A stretch of 23,654 nt of DNA from Gamarada debralockiae (taxonomy: Eukaryota > Ascomycota > Leotiomycetes > Helotiales > Hyphodiscaceae), in contig NXFV01000808.1 in NCBI GenBank assembly GCA_002803225.1, positions 1 to 23,654 on the forward strand, written 5' to 3'. The notes beneath the pieces were generated by a model, which was not told the DNA's origin, made no database searches, and saw only the letters and a program-made list of their open reading frames with translations. The position numbers and the translations under genes are program-made. Of this stretch, positions 9,045-18,687 are shown piece after piece (within the stretch, counting starts at the first letter, position 1; each line of letters opens with the position of its first letter).

Positions 9045-10790
9045 CTACGTACACGGGAAATGATAAATGAAACATTCAAACCAAATGAATAAATGAAATA
9101 AGTGCAAGACTGTGATCCCTCCCCATCCTTCCCTTTCACCTCTGCATTTTCCAGGCTTCTTCTTCATACTCTCCCAATGACCAATCCCCGTCCTCTGAAT
9201 CTCCCCATCCAACCCAATCCTCAGTGGTGTCCTCATCGTATACCTCAAAGACAAATTATTTCCCTCATAATGCTGCTCAACCCCAACTCTCCTAGCCATC
9301 AACTCCTCAACCTGTCCATGCGCCTGCCCATCATTAGCCGCCATAATCAACTTAAACAGTCCTCCCATCCACTAATCCAGTACACCCTGCCCGCTCCCTT
9401 CTTCAACTTATCATAAATCGCCAACACTTCTTCAACCGCCGCTCCCGCAAAAAGAGATTCAGGATACTGGTTCTGTATAGATAAGAGCAGGGAGCGTATC
9501 CCGCATAGATGGTTTCGGAGTCCAATCCATGAGGTTACGTTGTCGACATTCCAATCGTTCAGACTGAAGTTTGTGACTCAGTATGAGAACTCATCATGCA
9601 CCATGGATTCAGCGGCGAGAGTTCCGGCTGGTGCGGGGTCGGTTCTTCCTCTTGTTGCAGAAGCAGGCTTCGATAGGCCCGGAACATTATCTGAACTGAT
9701 CTTAACGGAGTTTCTGAGTGCTTGCACCAAGTTTGCGACCTTGTCGTCTACTTTCATTTTGCTATTGGTGCTGAGAGGTTTTTTTTTTTTTTTTTTTTTT
9801 ACCTTGTCGCCCTCAGCTGCCTTCTTGGCTTTCTTTGCTGCTGAGGGCTGCTTGGTGTTGAACTTAGTTGTTTCTTGCTGTTTGGGATTCTGATGTCTTG
9901 GGCTTCTTGGTGCTTGAAGGACTGTCTTGACGTCTTGGTCTTCTTAGCTGAGGTGGGACTGGTTGATGTTGAAGGTTTTCTCTTCTGACCCCCAGACTTC
10001 GTAGGAGTACCCTGATTATCATTATTTCTGCCTGCCGCCTTCGACTTCTTGGGTGGTCCGAGTGCCTTTCTAATGCCTTGAGCTTTTTCTCTTTCGGTGT
10101 TTTTGCTGCTGTCCCTCCGCCTGCTCCGCCATCGTCATCCTCGTCATCGGAACTGTCTTTCTTTTTCTTTTCGTTGCACTTGCTGTCGTTGGAACTGGAA
10201 GATGATAAGTCTGTTTCTTGATCATCAGATTTCTCAGGGTCGTCTCCGCCATTTGGAGGTTCGTCGCCTGGCGCATCTCCCTCGTGTGGGTGATCGCCGA
10301 ATGGGTACCCTGCTCGTCCTCATTGGTTATGGGCTGGCTGTCTCCTTGGTGCTCGTCTTCTCACTTTCCTCTGGATGTGGCTCTGGATAGTCCTCCCAAG
10401 AGGCATCCTAGGGTACTGGTCCCTTCTTCCTCGCTAAAGGCTGGCAATGAGTCTCAGTACCTCGCTTACTATGGGGTCCCTATACTTAGCATAAAGCTCA
10501 GGACCATCGCCAGTCCACATTCATGTTACTTTATATTGCTTCTCTCCCTTGGCCTTTTCCACTATAACTAGAACCCACTTGGGGTTTGTCCAATGGCGCA
10601 ATCCCACTCTAACATGCGCTTTCGTATGGTACTTTTCGCCTTTCAAAAGAGCAAGCCATTCTCTTATATCAGCATTAATGATATCGGCGCGGGCCATTGG
10701 GGCACCATCGGTGGGGTTGCCTACCCATCCAAGAGTCTGCTGAGGAAATTGGTTGACAATGGAGGTATTGATTACCATCATAGCTTGAGT
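9045..10790 (-). pseudogene. Decayed gene for an uncharacterised protein with acidic/Lys-rich middle
   Basis: The minus strand carries a protein-like reading that continues only by changing frame several times. The order is: MMVINTSIVNQFPQQTLGW through ADIINADIREWLALLKG to KGEKQYKVT (10781-10524); an in-frame TGA; MWTGDGPELYAKYRDP (10520 down); another frame with WEDYPEPHPEESEK; an acidic stretch with SSDDEDDDGG; a Lys/Ser-rich frame with KALGPPKKSKAAG; an A22 run; then NDWNVDNVTSWIGLRNHL and YDKLKKGAGRVYWISGWE. The last shifts into GLFKLIMAANDGQAHGQ and LSLRYTMRTPLRIG. Each piece is conserved-looking and consecutive pieces lie in different frames, as expected of an old pseudogene. I do not recognise the family. 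It may be the 3' part of the amidoligase-like gene just upstream. Confidence 0.6.
9779..9800 (+). repeat. Mononucleotide run T22 (A22 on the coding strand)
   Basis: Twenty-two consecutive T on the plus strand lie inside the decayed gene. On the minus strand this follows a Lys-rich stretch ending EGDKV, so it probably grew by slippage from AAA codons. Its length is not a multiple of three, and the reading frame changes across it. Confidence 0.9.
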
Positions 10791-12022
10791 AACTTTTTGA
10801 TGGTTTTGGGGAAGTCGTGCCCTCTGTCGGCAGCGGTTGTGAAATTCATGATGCGGTTTCTGTTGCCAAATCTATGCGTTCCCTGCTCATTCTCATCGGG
10901 CCCTGGAGGATGGTTCATGCGTTTCGCAAGCCGTTCAGCGTTGTTTTTGTAGCGAACATGAAATTTTAGATCATTAACAGTAAGTATTGTCTTTTCAGTC
11001 CTGTGAGTGTGCGATCCAGCTCTTGAAACTTCATCGACCGTCGATCAAGGTCTCGTCATCATTGCTGACCAGCCAAAAGATTCAATTGTTATCGATACTG
11101 CTTCTTGGGCCATCCTGGCCTTCCTTGAAGTGAGGACGACGGCGACATGGAGGGTGGAGGCGGGAGATCTCTTCTTCATAGATCAGAAGGATAATGGCGA
11201 GTTCTTTCAATACGTCCAGACTCTCTAGTGCTTGAACATGGACGTGCAAGGCACACTCCGTAAAATTCGTTAGGTTTATTACATACCAAGCGTTTCCAGT
11301 TCCTATAAATGACTATACAGAGGAGACTATGAAGTATCAAGGTCGATTATGCATCAGTAAGGAAGGATTATCTACTCACGATTTGTGATAAATGATCCAT
11401 ATCTATACTGCTCTCTGCCCTTCACTGCGTGGACCACCAATTTTATATCAGCCGCCTCGGTACTCAATGACCCTGAATTGTAAACTTGAGATGCAGCTTT
11501 GAGTCCAATGGAATCCCAACTTTCAGGATTGTCGTCATGAGCGCGATGTGCTAGCCTACCTGGGAAAATGTTCCAGGAGCCAACCTCACAGGCGCTGTGA
11601 TCCTTACAGAGCAGCCACTTGTCGTACTTTTCAGCTGTCTTCTGACCCATCGCCATTGTATCATGTATCTCAAACCTTAGATCTGGGCATTGGTGTTCGA
11701 GTCTTGGTTCTACTATGTTCTGGGGCTCCTTCGCATATGGGACTGCAGGAGGTACTTCTCCTCGACGTACACCCCAAGAATTGTATGCATGGTGTCGGAG
11801 GTCTGTCTGGTCAATGATAGTGAAAGACGGAGCTTCTCGAACAAAATAGCTGAGGTCCTTCTTGACGTCGTCTAGGATCCCATCTGTATTACCTAGCTCC
11901 AGTAAGCTCTCATGGAAAGCGAAGACAAACTCCAATTCGACCCCACATGTCAAGTTTTGTTCGCCAATATTTGCTTCACAGGAGGCGGCAGATGCGGATG
12001 ACTCGGAGGGTTTGAGAGGCAT
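10785..12022 (-). pseudogene. Amidoligase-like gene (PF12224-type), apparently decayed
   Basis: The first exon is intact. From ATG at 12022 (MPLKPSESSASAA) it runs TCGVELEFVFAFHESL, the opening strand motif of amidoligases, then YDKWLLCKDHSAC and SWDSIGLKAASQVYN, to RYGSFITN near 11381. A GTGAGT donor at about 11380 suggests an intron. Coding resumes before 11246 with LHVHVQALESLDVLKELA and IYEEEISRLHPPCRR, matching the family's HVHV and E-x-I-x-x-LHP blocks. TGA codons interrupt that frame at 11084-11082 and 11033-11031, and later parts (KRMNHPPGPDENEQGTH, RNRIMNFTTA) lie in another frame. Amidoligases are predicted ATP-dependent peptide-bond-forming enzymes of the glutamine-synthetase/GCS fold. 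As it stands only a truncated product of about 217 residues could be made. The splice joint before HVHV does not resolve cleanly. Confidence 0.72.
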
Positions 12023-12776
12023 ACTGACTACAGATATAAAAATGAATTGAGAGCATACAGCAGCAACTCCACGTGAGACAAAATCTTGCAACTTTTCATG
12101 ATATATCTACGAAGGGGGAAATAATCATACACTTACAAGATATCCATTGAGGTCTTCCATGATTGACCTTCTTTGTCGGATTTCAATCACTGGAAACGGC
12201 TGAATATTAAAATGAAAGCGGAAGAAAAATCTTTCTGGGATGAATAAAAGAGAGCTTTGAGGCCTAGCCATAAGAGTCAATTGAGAATAGAAGTTTTCTG
12301 CTTTGTTATTTTAGAAAAGAGAGTTATGCCGTCTTCCAGGTTCAAGGCTGGCAGACTCGGTTCGACATGAATGAAGGAGGGCCAGGAGTGAACCAAGGGA
12401 AGCTTCATTAGCCGTGGTCGATATTCGATACACTGCGAAATTTGTCACTCGATTGTAGTCACCGGACAAAAGCGAGGACATACTGTAAGGTGGGCTGGCC
12501 ACCACTCTTGAATCTCATGTGTGATGTAAATCCACACGACGATATCGAATACATGATTGACTCGCTACCCAGCGGTGCTTCGTGCTTCTTGTTGTCCTGA
12601 ATCAAACATAATTTAGGTTTGATTTGTGGGCTTTTTTTGTTAACGCAATACCCAGTCGCTGCATGGCTGGAGGCTTTGGAGGACCTTTGAATGTCTCGGA
12701 ATTTCGGAAAGAGGCTCAGCGGCAGAAAAATTTACCTATCTCATTCAGCTAGCAACAAAAGAGCAAGATACCCATT
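12023..12776. other. Intergenic region upstream of the amidoligase-like gene
   Basis: 754 bases between the 3' end of the SH3BGR-like gene and the start of the amidoligase-like gene, both on the minus strand. A small minus-strand open frame from ATG 12483 (57 codons) does not look like a known protein. Nothing else is supported. Confidence 0.5.
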
Positions 12777-13799
12777 TCAATCCTTGACAGCCTCTTCAGA
12801 ATCATCTTCATCCTCCTCCGGAATAGCACACTCGTCCTCAATCTGCTTAATTTCCTCCTTCGACGCAGACGAAACCGAAGAGCCCCTATGCATCAAAATT
12901 GGTGGATCCGTATCTGTAGGTTTCCAGCTTGTAGAATTCGGTGACTGTAATGAACCTCTTTGTAACTTCTCCATCTCGTCGGCCGAATATGCCGGCATAA
13001 GATTCCACTCTGGAGCCCGTTTCCATGCTGTGGATATCGGAGATTGTAGGATTGTGGGTGTGACGATGGTGTGTTTGTCGGAGAGAGTTTGTGTGAGTGA
13101 GATGGATGGCCGTACTGCCGCTGACTTGTCCTGCTCGACATCCTTCTTTCCCGGTTCTGCTTCTCCTACACCTGTAAATATCTCTGTGGCCTTCTTCTTG
13201 GCATCTTTCGCCTTCTGCGCTGCTTCTTGGCCAGCCTGTCGCATCGCTAATGTGAAAGAGGTGGGTTGGGCACCCGCAGGTGATTTCGACGTCTCGGCAT
13301 CTTTCGAAGACTCGGCAGCAGCTACAGGCTCAGGCTTCTTGTTCTCCTGTAGTACAGTCGCGGGTGCTTTCGAAGGGGTACTTGACGAAGTCGATACAGC
13401 GGATTTCGCGGGTGTTCCTCCTTCGTGGTAAATCGTGATGTGCTCCTTCAACTCGCCATATTCGTTCCATTCCTCGATCTCGACAAGGTCCTGTAGCGGT
13501 CAGCCAAGTCCATAGCTCTGCAACAGAACAAAGCTTACCCCAACAACAAGACCCATTTGCACAAGTCCGGGAATCTTTCTCGCACGTCCGGACTCATCTT
13601 TTCCTGATCTCCGACCCCATAGCATGCGGGCCTTCTCATCCGTGGCAATATCGAGGGCCTTGAAAGGAATCCTGTTGGCCTTGAGGATAGTCTCGAGCCT
13701 TGACGTCGCAGTGACAATATGAGACGAGCCGGAGGTTAAGGAAGTATAGAGGTACAAGGCGGGATCAGTCGAGTAGGACTTGGGAGTAGAATCGGCCAT
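12777..13799 (-). CDS. SH3BGR-like (glutaredoxin-fold) protein
   Basis: Two exons, 13799-13539 and 13490-12777, with a 48-nt intron (GTAAGC donor, CTACAG acceptor), giving 324 residues. Residues about 15-110 form the thioredoxin-like domain of SH3-binding glutamic-acid-rich proteins: LYLYTSLTSGSS, RLETILKANRIPFKALDIA, then RKIPGLVQMGLVVGDLVEIE and the closing EYGELKEHI. The redox CxxC of true glutaredoxins is absent, as in this family. The remaining two thirds are low in complexity (Ser, Lys, Pro, Ala) with a short helical AMRQAGQEAAQKAKDAKKKA, and the tail is acidic (EEDEDDSEEAV). The fungal role is unclear; a scaffold or adaptor function is inferred. It stands 334 bases from, and divergent to, the dead hydroxyacyl-CoA lyase gene. 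The long antisense open frame across exon 2 is a shadow. Confidence 0.9.
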
Positions 13800-14133
13800 T
13801 TCGAAGTGTTGTATTGTTGATGTTGTGCTCTCGTGAGCTTATGAGGCTGGTGGGGGTTTGGAACGCAGTGCGACGAGGGATCGACTGTGTTTCAAAATTG
13901 CGAATGAAGCGCTCGAACACCCATCGCCGGCAGCGCACAGGGATTCCTCAAATGTTTTCAGCAATTAGGGAACTCGTCATCCAGTAGCAGCAAGGATACT
14001 GTATCGTGTTCAAGAATGTTTGGATGCGCCGGGGTAGAATGCAGGCCTGCTTTATCGGCGCTTATCGAAGCTCTCATTATTCTGAGGTCATAATCTCAGT
14101 CAGCAACTTCTCTTCCTTCTTTGTTCAACAGCA
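13800..14133. promoter_or_regulatory. Divergent promoter region (SH3BGR-like gene / lyase pseudogene)
   Basis: 334 bases between two divergent start codons. The right end (CTTCTCTTCCTTCTTTGTTCAA) is a CT-rich leader directly before the pseudogene ATG. It must contain the promoter of the SH3BGR-like gene. I see no assignable factor site. Confidence 0.5.
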
Positions 14134-15687
14134 ATGGCTCCGCCAACAGGTGCCGTACTTGTTGCTCGAGCTCTTCATGAGCTAGGAGTGAAGGTTATAT
14201 TTGGACTTGTTGGAGTACCGGTAGTACAAATTGCAGATGAAGCAATTGCTTGGGTATTCGATCATTGCATTCCGAAACGAGCAAGCTGCTAGCTATACTG
14301 CTACAGCTTATGGATATTTGCCGCGGAGACCTGCGGTCTGCCTGGTTGTTGGCGCTTTTTCTGGGAGGGTGCTGCGAAACGCACCTGGTTACGAGGGAGC
14401 TTTCCAAGAGATGGACGCAATATCCCTCCTTACTCTGCATGTCAAGATTGCTATCCGAACTGGCCTCGATTCAATACCCCAATCCATCACGAATGCATAT
14501 AGGGCAAGTTGGTACGGGAGGGGAGGACCTGCATTTATAGATCTTCCAGCAGATGTGATACAAGGAGAAGGAGAGGAGACAACCGCATATGTTGTGCCTC
14601 TGCCACCAAGAGCAGCGGCCGACCCTGCGAATATTGAAGTCATTGCTGGATTGCTGAAGTCAGCCAAAGCACCACTAGTCATTGTTGGAAAGGCGGCTGC
14701 ATATGCACAGAGCGTGCCATCCATGGATTGATCGATCGGACGAAAATACCCTTCCTACCTACGCCAATGGGTAAAGGACTCTCATCCATCCAATACATCA
14801 AGTGCAAGATCTACTGCTTCAAAAGAGGCGGATGTGGTGTTGATCCTTAGTGCTCGATTGAAATGGTAAGTTCTCAGGTAGTAAACTATGTCTCTTTTCC
14901 AAGTCCTGCACTTGTTTATTATGTTGAAATTATCAACTCAAAAAGAGGTGTTTGAAATTGTTCAATTAGACCGAGTGACTGTTGACCTTTCTCCGTGGTC
15001 CTTCACTTCGGCGAAGAACCCTAGTACAGCACAACGGTAAAAATAATCCAAGTCGACATATTCCACAAAGAACTAGGTAAGCCATCGCAGCCCACTTCGC
15101 CTACAGCCTGCCCTCCCCGGAAGCATCATCCGGTCCCTTCTCCCCTAAGAACTCCAAAAAGAAAATTGTCTGTCTAGAAGGCGATTCCGCATTCGGCTTT
15201 TCCCTTAGCAGAAGTCGAAACCATGGCTCGCTACGGGATGGACATTCTCATCTTCGTAGTTAATAACGGAGGTGTATATCATGGGGATAGTCCAGATGGA
15301 GATACGTTTCTGAAGAAGCAGAGGAATACGATTGAGGGGAAAGAGGGCGGTCTTAGGAGCTCGAGTTTAGGGTGGCAGGTCGGGTATGAGAAGGTTGCTG
15401 AGATGTGTGGGATGGGGTTTCTGGTGAGGACGCCCGAGGATTTGGAGAGGCCTACGGAGGAGGGGTACAAGGCCACTGTGTCGGTGGTAGTTAATGTTAT
15501 TATTGAGGCGGAACAGGCGCAGAAGCTGGTAAGTTGTTTCGTTTCCCTGGCATGCTTGCAGACCCGTAAAAGGAATGTGCTAAGGTGTAATTTCGGGTGG
15601 TAGCTGACGCTGGTGAAGGCTTTTGCTTGGCAGAATAATTCAAAGACAAAGAAGATGGATGCGGTGAATCTGGGACGGGAACGATGA
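14134..15687 (+). pseudogene. 2-hydroxyacyl-CoA lyase (ThDP-dependent) pseudogene
   Basis: Recognisable pieces appear in family order. They are MAPPTGAVLVARALHELGVK with FGLVGVP; AFRNEQAASYTATAYGY (with the ThDP glutamate); EMDAISLLT; RASWYGRGGPAFIDLPADV; APLVIVGKAAAYAQ; TKIPFLPTPMGKG; ADVVLILSARLKW; LHFGEEP; TTVKIIQVDI; KKIVCLEGDSAFGFS; AEVETMARYGMDILIFVVNN; and a tail ending SKTKKMDAVNLGRER. Lesions include frame breaks near 14250, 14390, 14725, 14785 and 15210. A segment is lost near 14360, an in-frame TAG lies at 15022-15024, and a large deletion near 15145 removes roughly 200 residues of the usual length. Introns are suggested by GTAAGT at 14866 and 15529, but the first has no clean acceptor. 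The functional enzyme cleaves 2-hydroxyacyl-CoA in peroxisomal alpha-oxidation. No C-terminal PTS1 is visible. Confidence 0.9.
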
Positions 15688-16080
15688 ACCGATGTGGGGA
15701 GCCGTGGGTGTACATGATCTCTAGCATTTATGAGACCAGACATGAGAGATGAGAGGGATAATAGGATGAAAGAATCCAAATTCAACTCTGAGGGAGGAAG
15801 AGCAGTGAAACATGGGCGATTGGACCTAGGACCGTACGAGTGAGTTTAGGTTTTTCTTTGAACTTTTGTGCAAACGGAATCAGGAGCCTCAATTGAGCAG
15901 CCAAGATATGTATCTACGTACCTCTACAAGAAGATATATTGTTCGGAATCTTTTTTCAATTTCAATTACTTCACTATTTGCATCATTGCATCTGATTTCC
16001 CAAAATTCTGTCATCTTCCTCTCCATCAGAAAGGCCCAACAAAAACTCTCAATCCACCTTCTCACCCACCAGCAAGCAAT
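15688..16080. other. Intergenic region and leader of the RS-protein gene
   Basis: 393 bases. The right half has a CA/CT-rich stretch ending CACCAGCAAGCAAT immediately before the next ATG, consistent with a fungal leader. No gene is supported. Confidence 0.5.
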
Positions 16081-17147
16081 ATGTGCGGATTCCCCTCTAT
16101 CTGCCAGTCCAAGAAACCACCCGGATCCTCCAAAAAGCTCAAATGTATGTTCTCTTTCAAAGTATTTCTCTACTAAGCCATAAACTGACACTCTGCAAAG
16201 CAGGAATCAGAATCCACAACTCAACCGATTCCCACATCTCAATCACCTCCCTCCCCAGCTCACTCACCATCAACACCTGCTCTCCTCCCAAACCTGCGCC
16301 TCCAGAGCCAGAGCCCCAGCTTCAGGCTCCTCCGTACCCAACTTACTGGCAAACCACAACCTACACCACGCCACTTGGATACCAGCCACTCTACCCCTCG
16401 CATCCATCATACGTCTCCCAGCAGGCCTATCCACATCCGTCCTCGCGGGGTTTTGATCCCTATACCTCGCCATTCGAACTATCTTCCTCCCATCACCAAT
16501 CCCACGGTACTCATGAGAGGCATGAGAAACAACGCAGACGCTCCTCGCTTCTGAACGACCTCTCATTCTTGCAAACTCTCTCCGAAAAACTACACCCACA
16601 GCCCACGAAGATCGAGGCGCTGAAACAGAGTGAGAGCGAGAAGAAACTGCTCGAAGAGATAGGAAGGTTAAGGAAAGACTGGAGGGAGAAGGAACGCAAT
16701 GGGGAGGTGAATGAGACGGTGCGGAAGGCGCAGGAGGAGGGGGTTAAAGAAGGTCGTGGAGAACGAGGAGGATGGGATCCCGTTGAGAGGAGGATTGAGG
16801 GGTATGGTGTTGGGAATAAGCGGAATTATGAATACAACCGTGCTCTCACAGACGTAACGGCTGCTTTCTTGACAGGCGCCAGTCTCAACAGCAGACTTGC
16901 TTCTCGCCAGGGTTCGAGATCGCGATCTCGATCCCGAGAGCGTCACAGAGATAGGAACCAACTTGCCTACATCATAGAACAGCAAAGAGATATCGGAAGA
17001 AGGAGCAAGGACAGTCTGGAAGGGTTGTATGGAGGATTGGGCAAGATTGAAGATACAGTGAATCGCATTGAGAAGAGAGTTGTTGATGCGGATTTTGAGG
17101 GGAATTTGGATCGGGTGCGGTTTGGCAGGTATGCTAGGCGTTACTGA
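16081..17147 (+). CDS. Hypothetical Pro/Tyr-rich protein with coiled coil and RS tract
   Basis: Proposed as two exons, 16081-16144 and 16201-17147, giving 336 residues. Exon 1 reads MCGFPSICQSKKPPGSSKKL and ends at a GTATGT donor. The acceptor is an AAG-CAG tandem: using AAG joins in frame (LKSGIRIHN), while the CAG three bases on would create TGA at once. Residues about 45-115 are rich in Pro, Tyr, Ser and Gln. A charged helix that should form a coiled coil spans about 155-205 (ALKQSESEKKLLEEIGRLRK). An RS tract, SRSRSRSRERHRDR, sits near 256-272, and a second helix with IEDTVNRIEKR lies near 300-314. I do not recognise the family. RS tracts suggest RNA or nuclear roles, which is inference only. 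The open frame could also be read unspliced from an ATG at 16083, which I consider less likely. Confidence 0.6.
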
Positions 17148-17725
17148 TGTTGGAGGTGGTGGGTGGTTGGAGGAAGGGAGGGATATTGTTGGGGGTAGGG
17201 GATGAGTGATGAGTTATGAGTGGATGATGGGTTGCGGAAGAAAGGAGTTAGATTGCTGTTTGGTTAAGATATACGCTGGACGTGTTTGATGTAATTAGTT
17301 CAATGACTTGATGAGAAAGCATGAAGGTATTCAATTTTTATCTCGAAGATATTGGACGCATTGATTCATTCACTTTCTTCCGATGACCCAAACTCCTTAC
17401 TCGTGCCATGAGAATAAATACAGACCATAGAATCACCCGAATCACATTGGAAAAGCAAGATGGTTTCAAGGCTCCTCAATTAGGTTCCTAAGCCAGTAAC
17501 TACCACTGCAACCGCAGCACAATCCTAGAATCCTAGCATTCAGCTTTCGCTGAGCGTTCATCATTATCACCAGACGCCTGCAATGCATCATGCTATCCTA
17601 CAATCCCTAAAGAAAACCAACCATCCCATTCCACCCTTAATCTAGAAAGAAGAACTCCTCTTATCCACAAGCGTAACCAATAAAAGAGTACGATCCTCCA
17701 ATCCATCCTGTAGTGAGTGAGGCGA
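17148..17725. other. Convergent intergenic region
   Basis: 578 bases between two facing 3' ends. It should hold both 3' UTRs. No open frame here looks coding, and no repeat stands out. Confidence 0.55.
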
Positions 17726-18687
17726 TTAAGCGAAGAAGGCAGTACCAACAGTAAGGAGACCAAGCATGATGCCAGGAACAACCAAGCGGCCAGACGCACC
17801 CTTGGTGCTGGTGGCAGCAGTCGAAGAGGTAGCAGAGCCAGAATTAGGCTTGGTAGGAGTAGGAGGGGTAACGACGATCGTGCTGAGATTAGAGGGGCTG
17901 CCAGTCGCATTTAAGATGCCAGTCCCAGAGAAGATGCCAGTCCCAGAGGGAGAGAGGGAGGGAGCGGTCATCGTGCTGTTGGAGTAGACTTGGGGGGCAA
18001 CAGGAGCGCTGGTCGAAACCTCGATAGCGGAAGTGGTGGGTTGAGCGACGGCGTCTGTAACGGAGGTGTTGGAAACCGGGGTGATTGGAGTGTCCGGGCC
18101 AACTGGGGTGGCGGAGGGAAGCTCGCTCACCTGTACGGTGGTGCTTGAGTCATTGACGATGGGAGCAGGGTACGTGGTGAGTGGGATGGCAACGACGGTG
18201 GTGGTAGGAGACTCAGGGACAACGGGAGCAGTCATGGAGACGGCAGGAAGGGAGTAGGTATCAGTCTCGGTGACCTGTGAACATATCAGAGTTAGGAATG
18301 GCTCAATAAAGAGGATCGGAGCGGAGCGAATGAGTTGAACTCCAAGGACATTCTCCAAGAAGTAGAATCTCTGAGTAGAGCTCCTCAATTCAGACAGAAC
18401 AGGACATGGATTTCTCTGAGAATTACATACCTCAGAGGTGGTGGGAGCTTGGATCTTGCCTGGGCAGTTCTCAACCTCGGGGCCATACAAGGTGATCTGA
18501 AGATGAAGTCAGCGCGTTTGTTTGGGAACGAGAGTCGCGAATAAATGATGACGCTAAGGAGTTGTAGATGATGCGCAGGAGGACTTACAGTGATAATCGG
18601 CGTATCAACAACAGTGTCGATACCATCGGCAAGAGCCTGAGCAGCAAAGGCACCGAGGCCAACAATGATGATAGGAGAGGCGTACAT
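17726..18687 (-). CDS. Predicted GPI-anchored cell-surface protein
   Basis: Three exons on the minus strand, 18687-18589, 18496-18431 and 18274-17726, with introns of 92 and 156 nt, giving 237 residues. The start is ATG at 18687; the open frame upstream begins only at GTG. Residues 1-20 (MYASPIIIVGLGAFAAQALA) are a signal peptide, with probable cleavage after ALA. A short N-terminal segment with one Cys (YGPEVENCPGKIQAP) follows, then about 160 residues rich in Ser, Thr, Pro and Val, with N-glycosylation sequons such as NDSS, SNTS, SNST and LNAT. The end, TKGASGRLVVPGIMLGLLTV, is a small-residue omega site followed by a hydrophobic tail, the GPI-attachment signal. It should be a glycosylated wall or membrane-surface protein. 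Its specific role is unknown. Confidence 0.87.

Noticed and set aside
12691..13431. 246-codon plus-strand open frame
   Set aside because: It is antisense to exon 2 of the SH3BGR-like gene, whose domain and splice sites are clear. The Ser/Cys-rich composition is that expected of a shadow frame.
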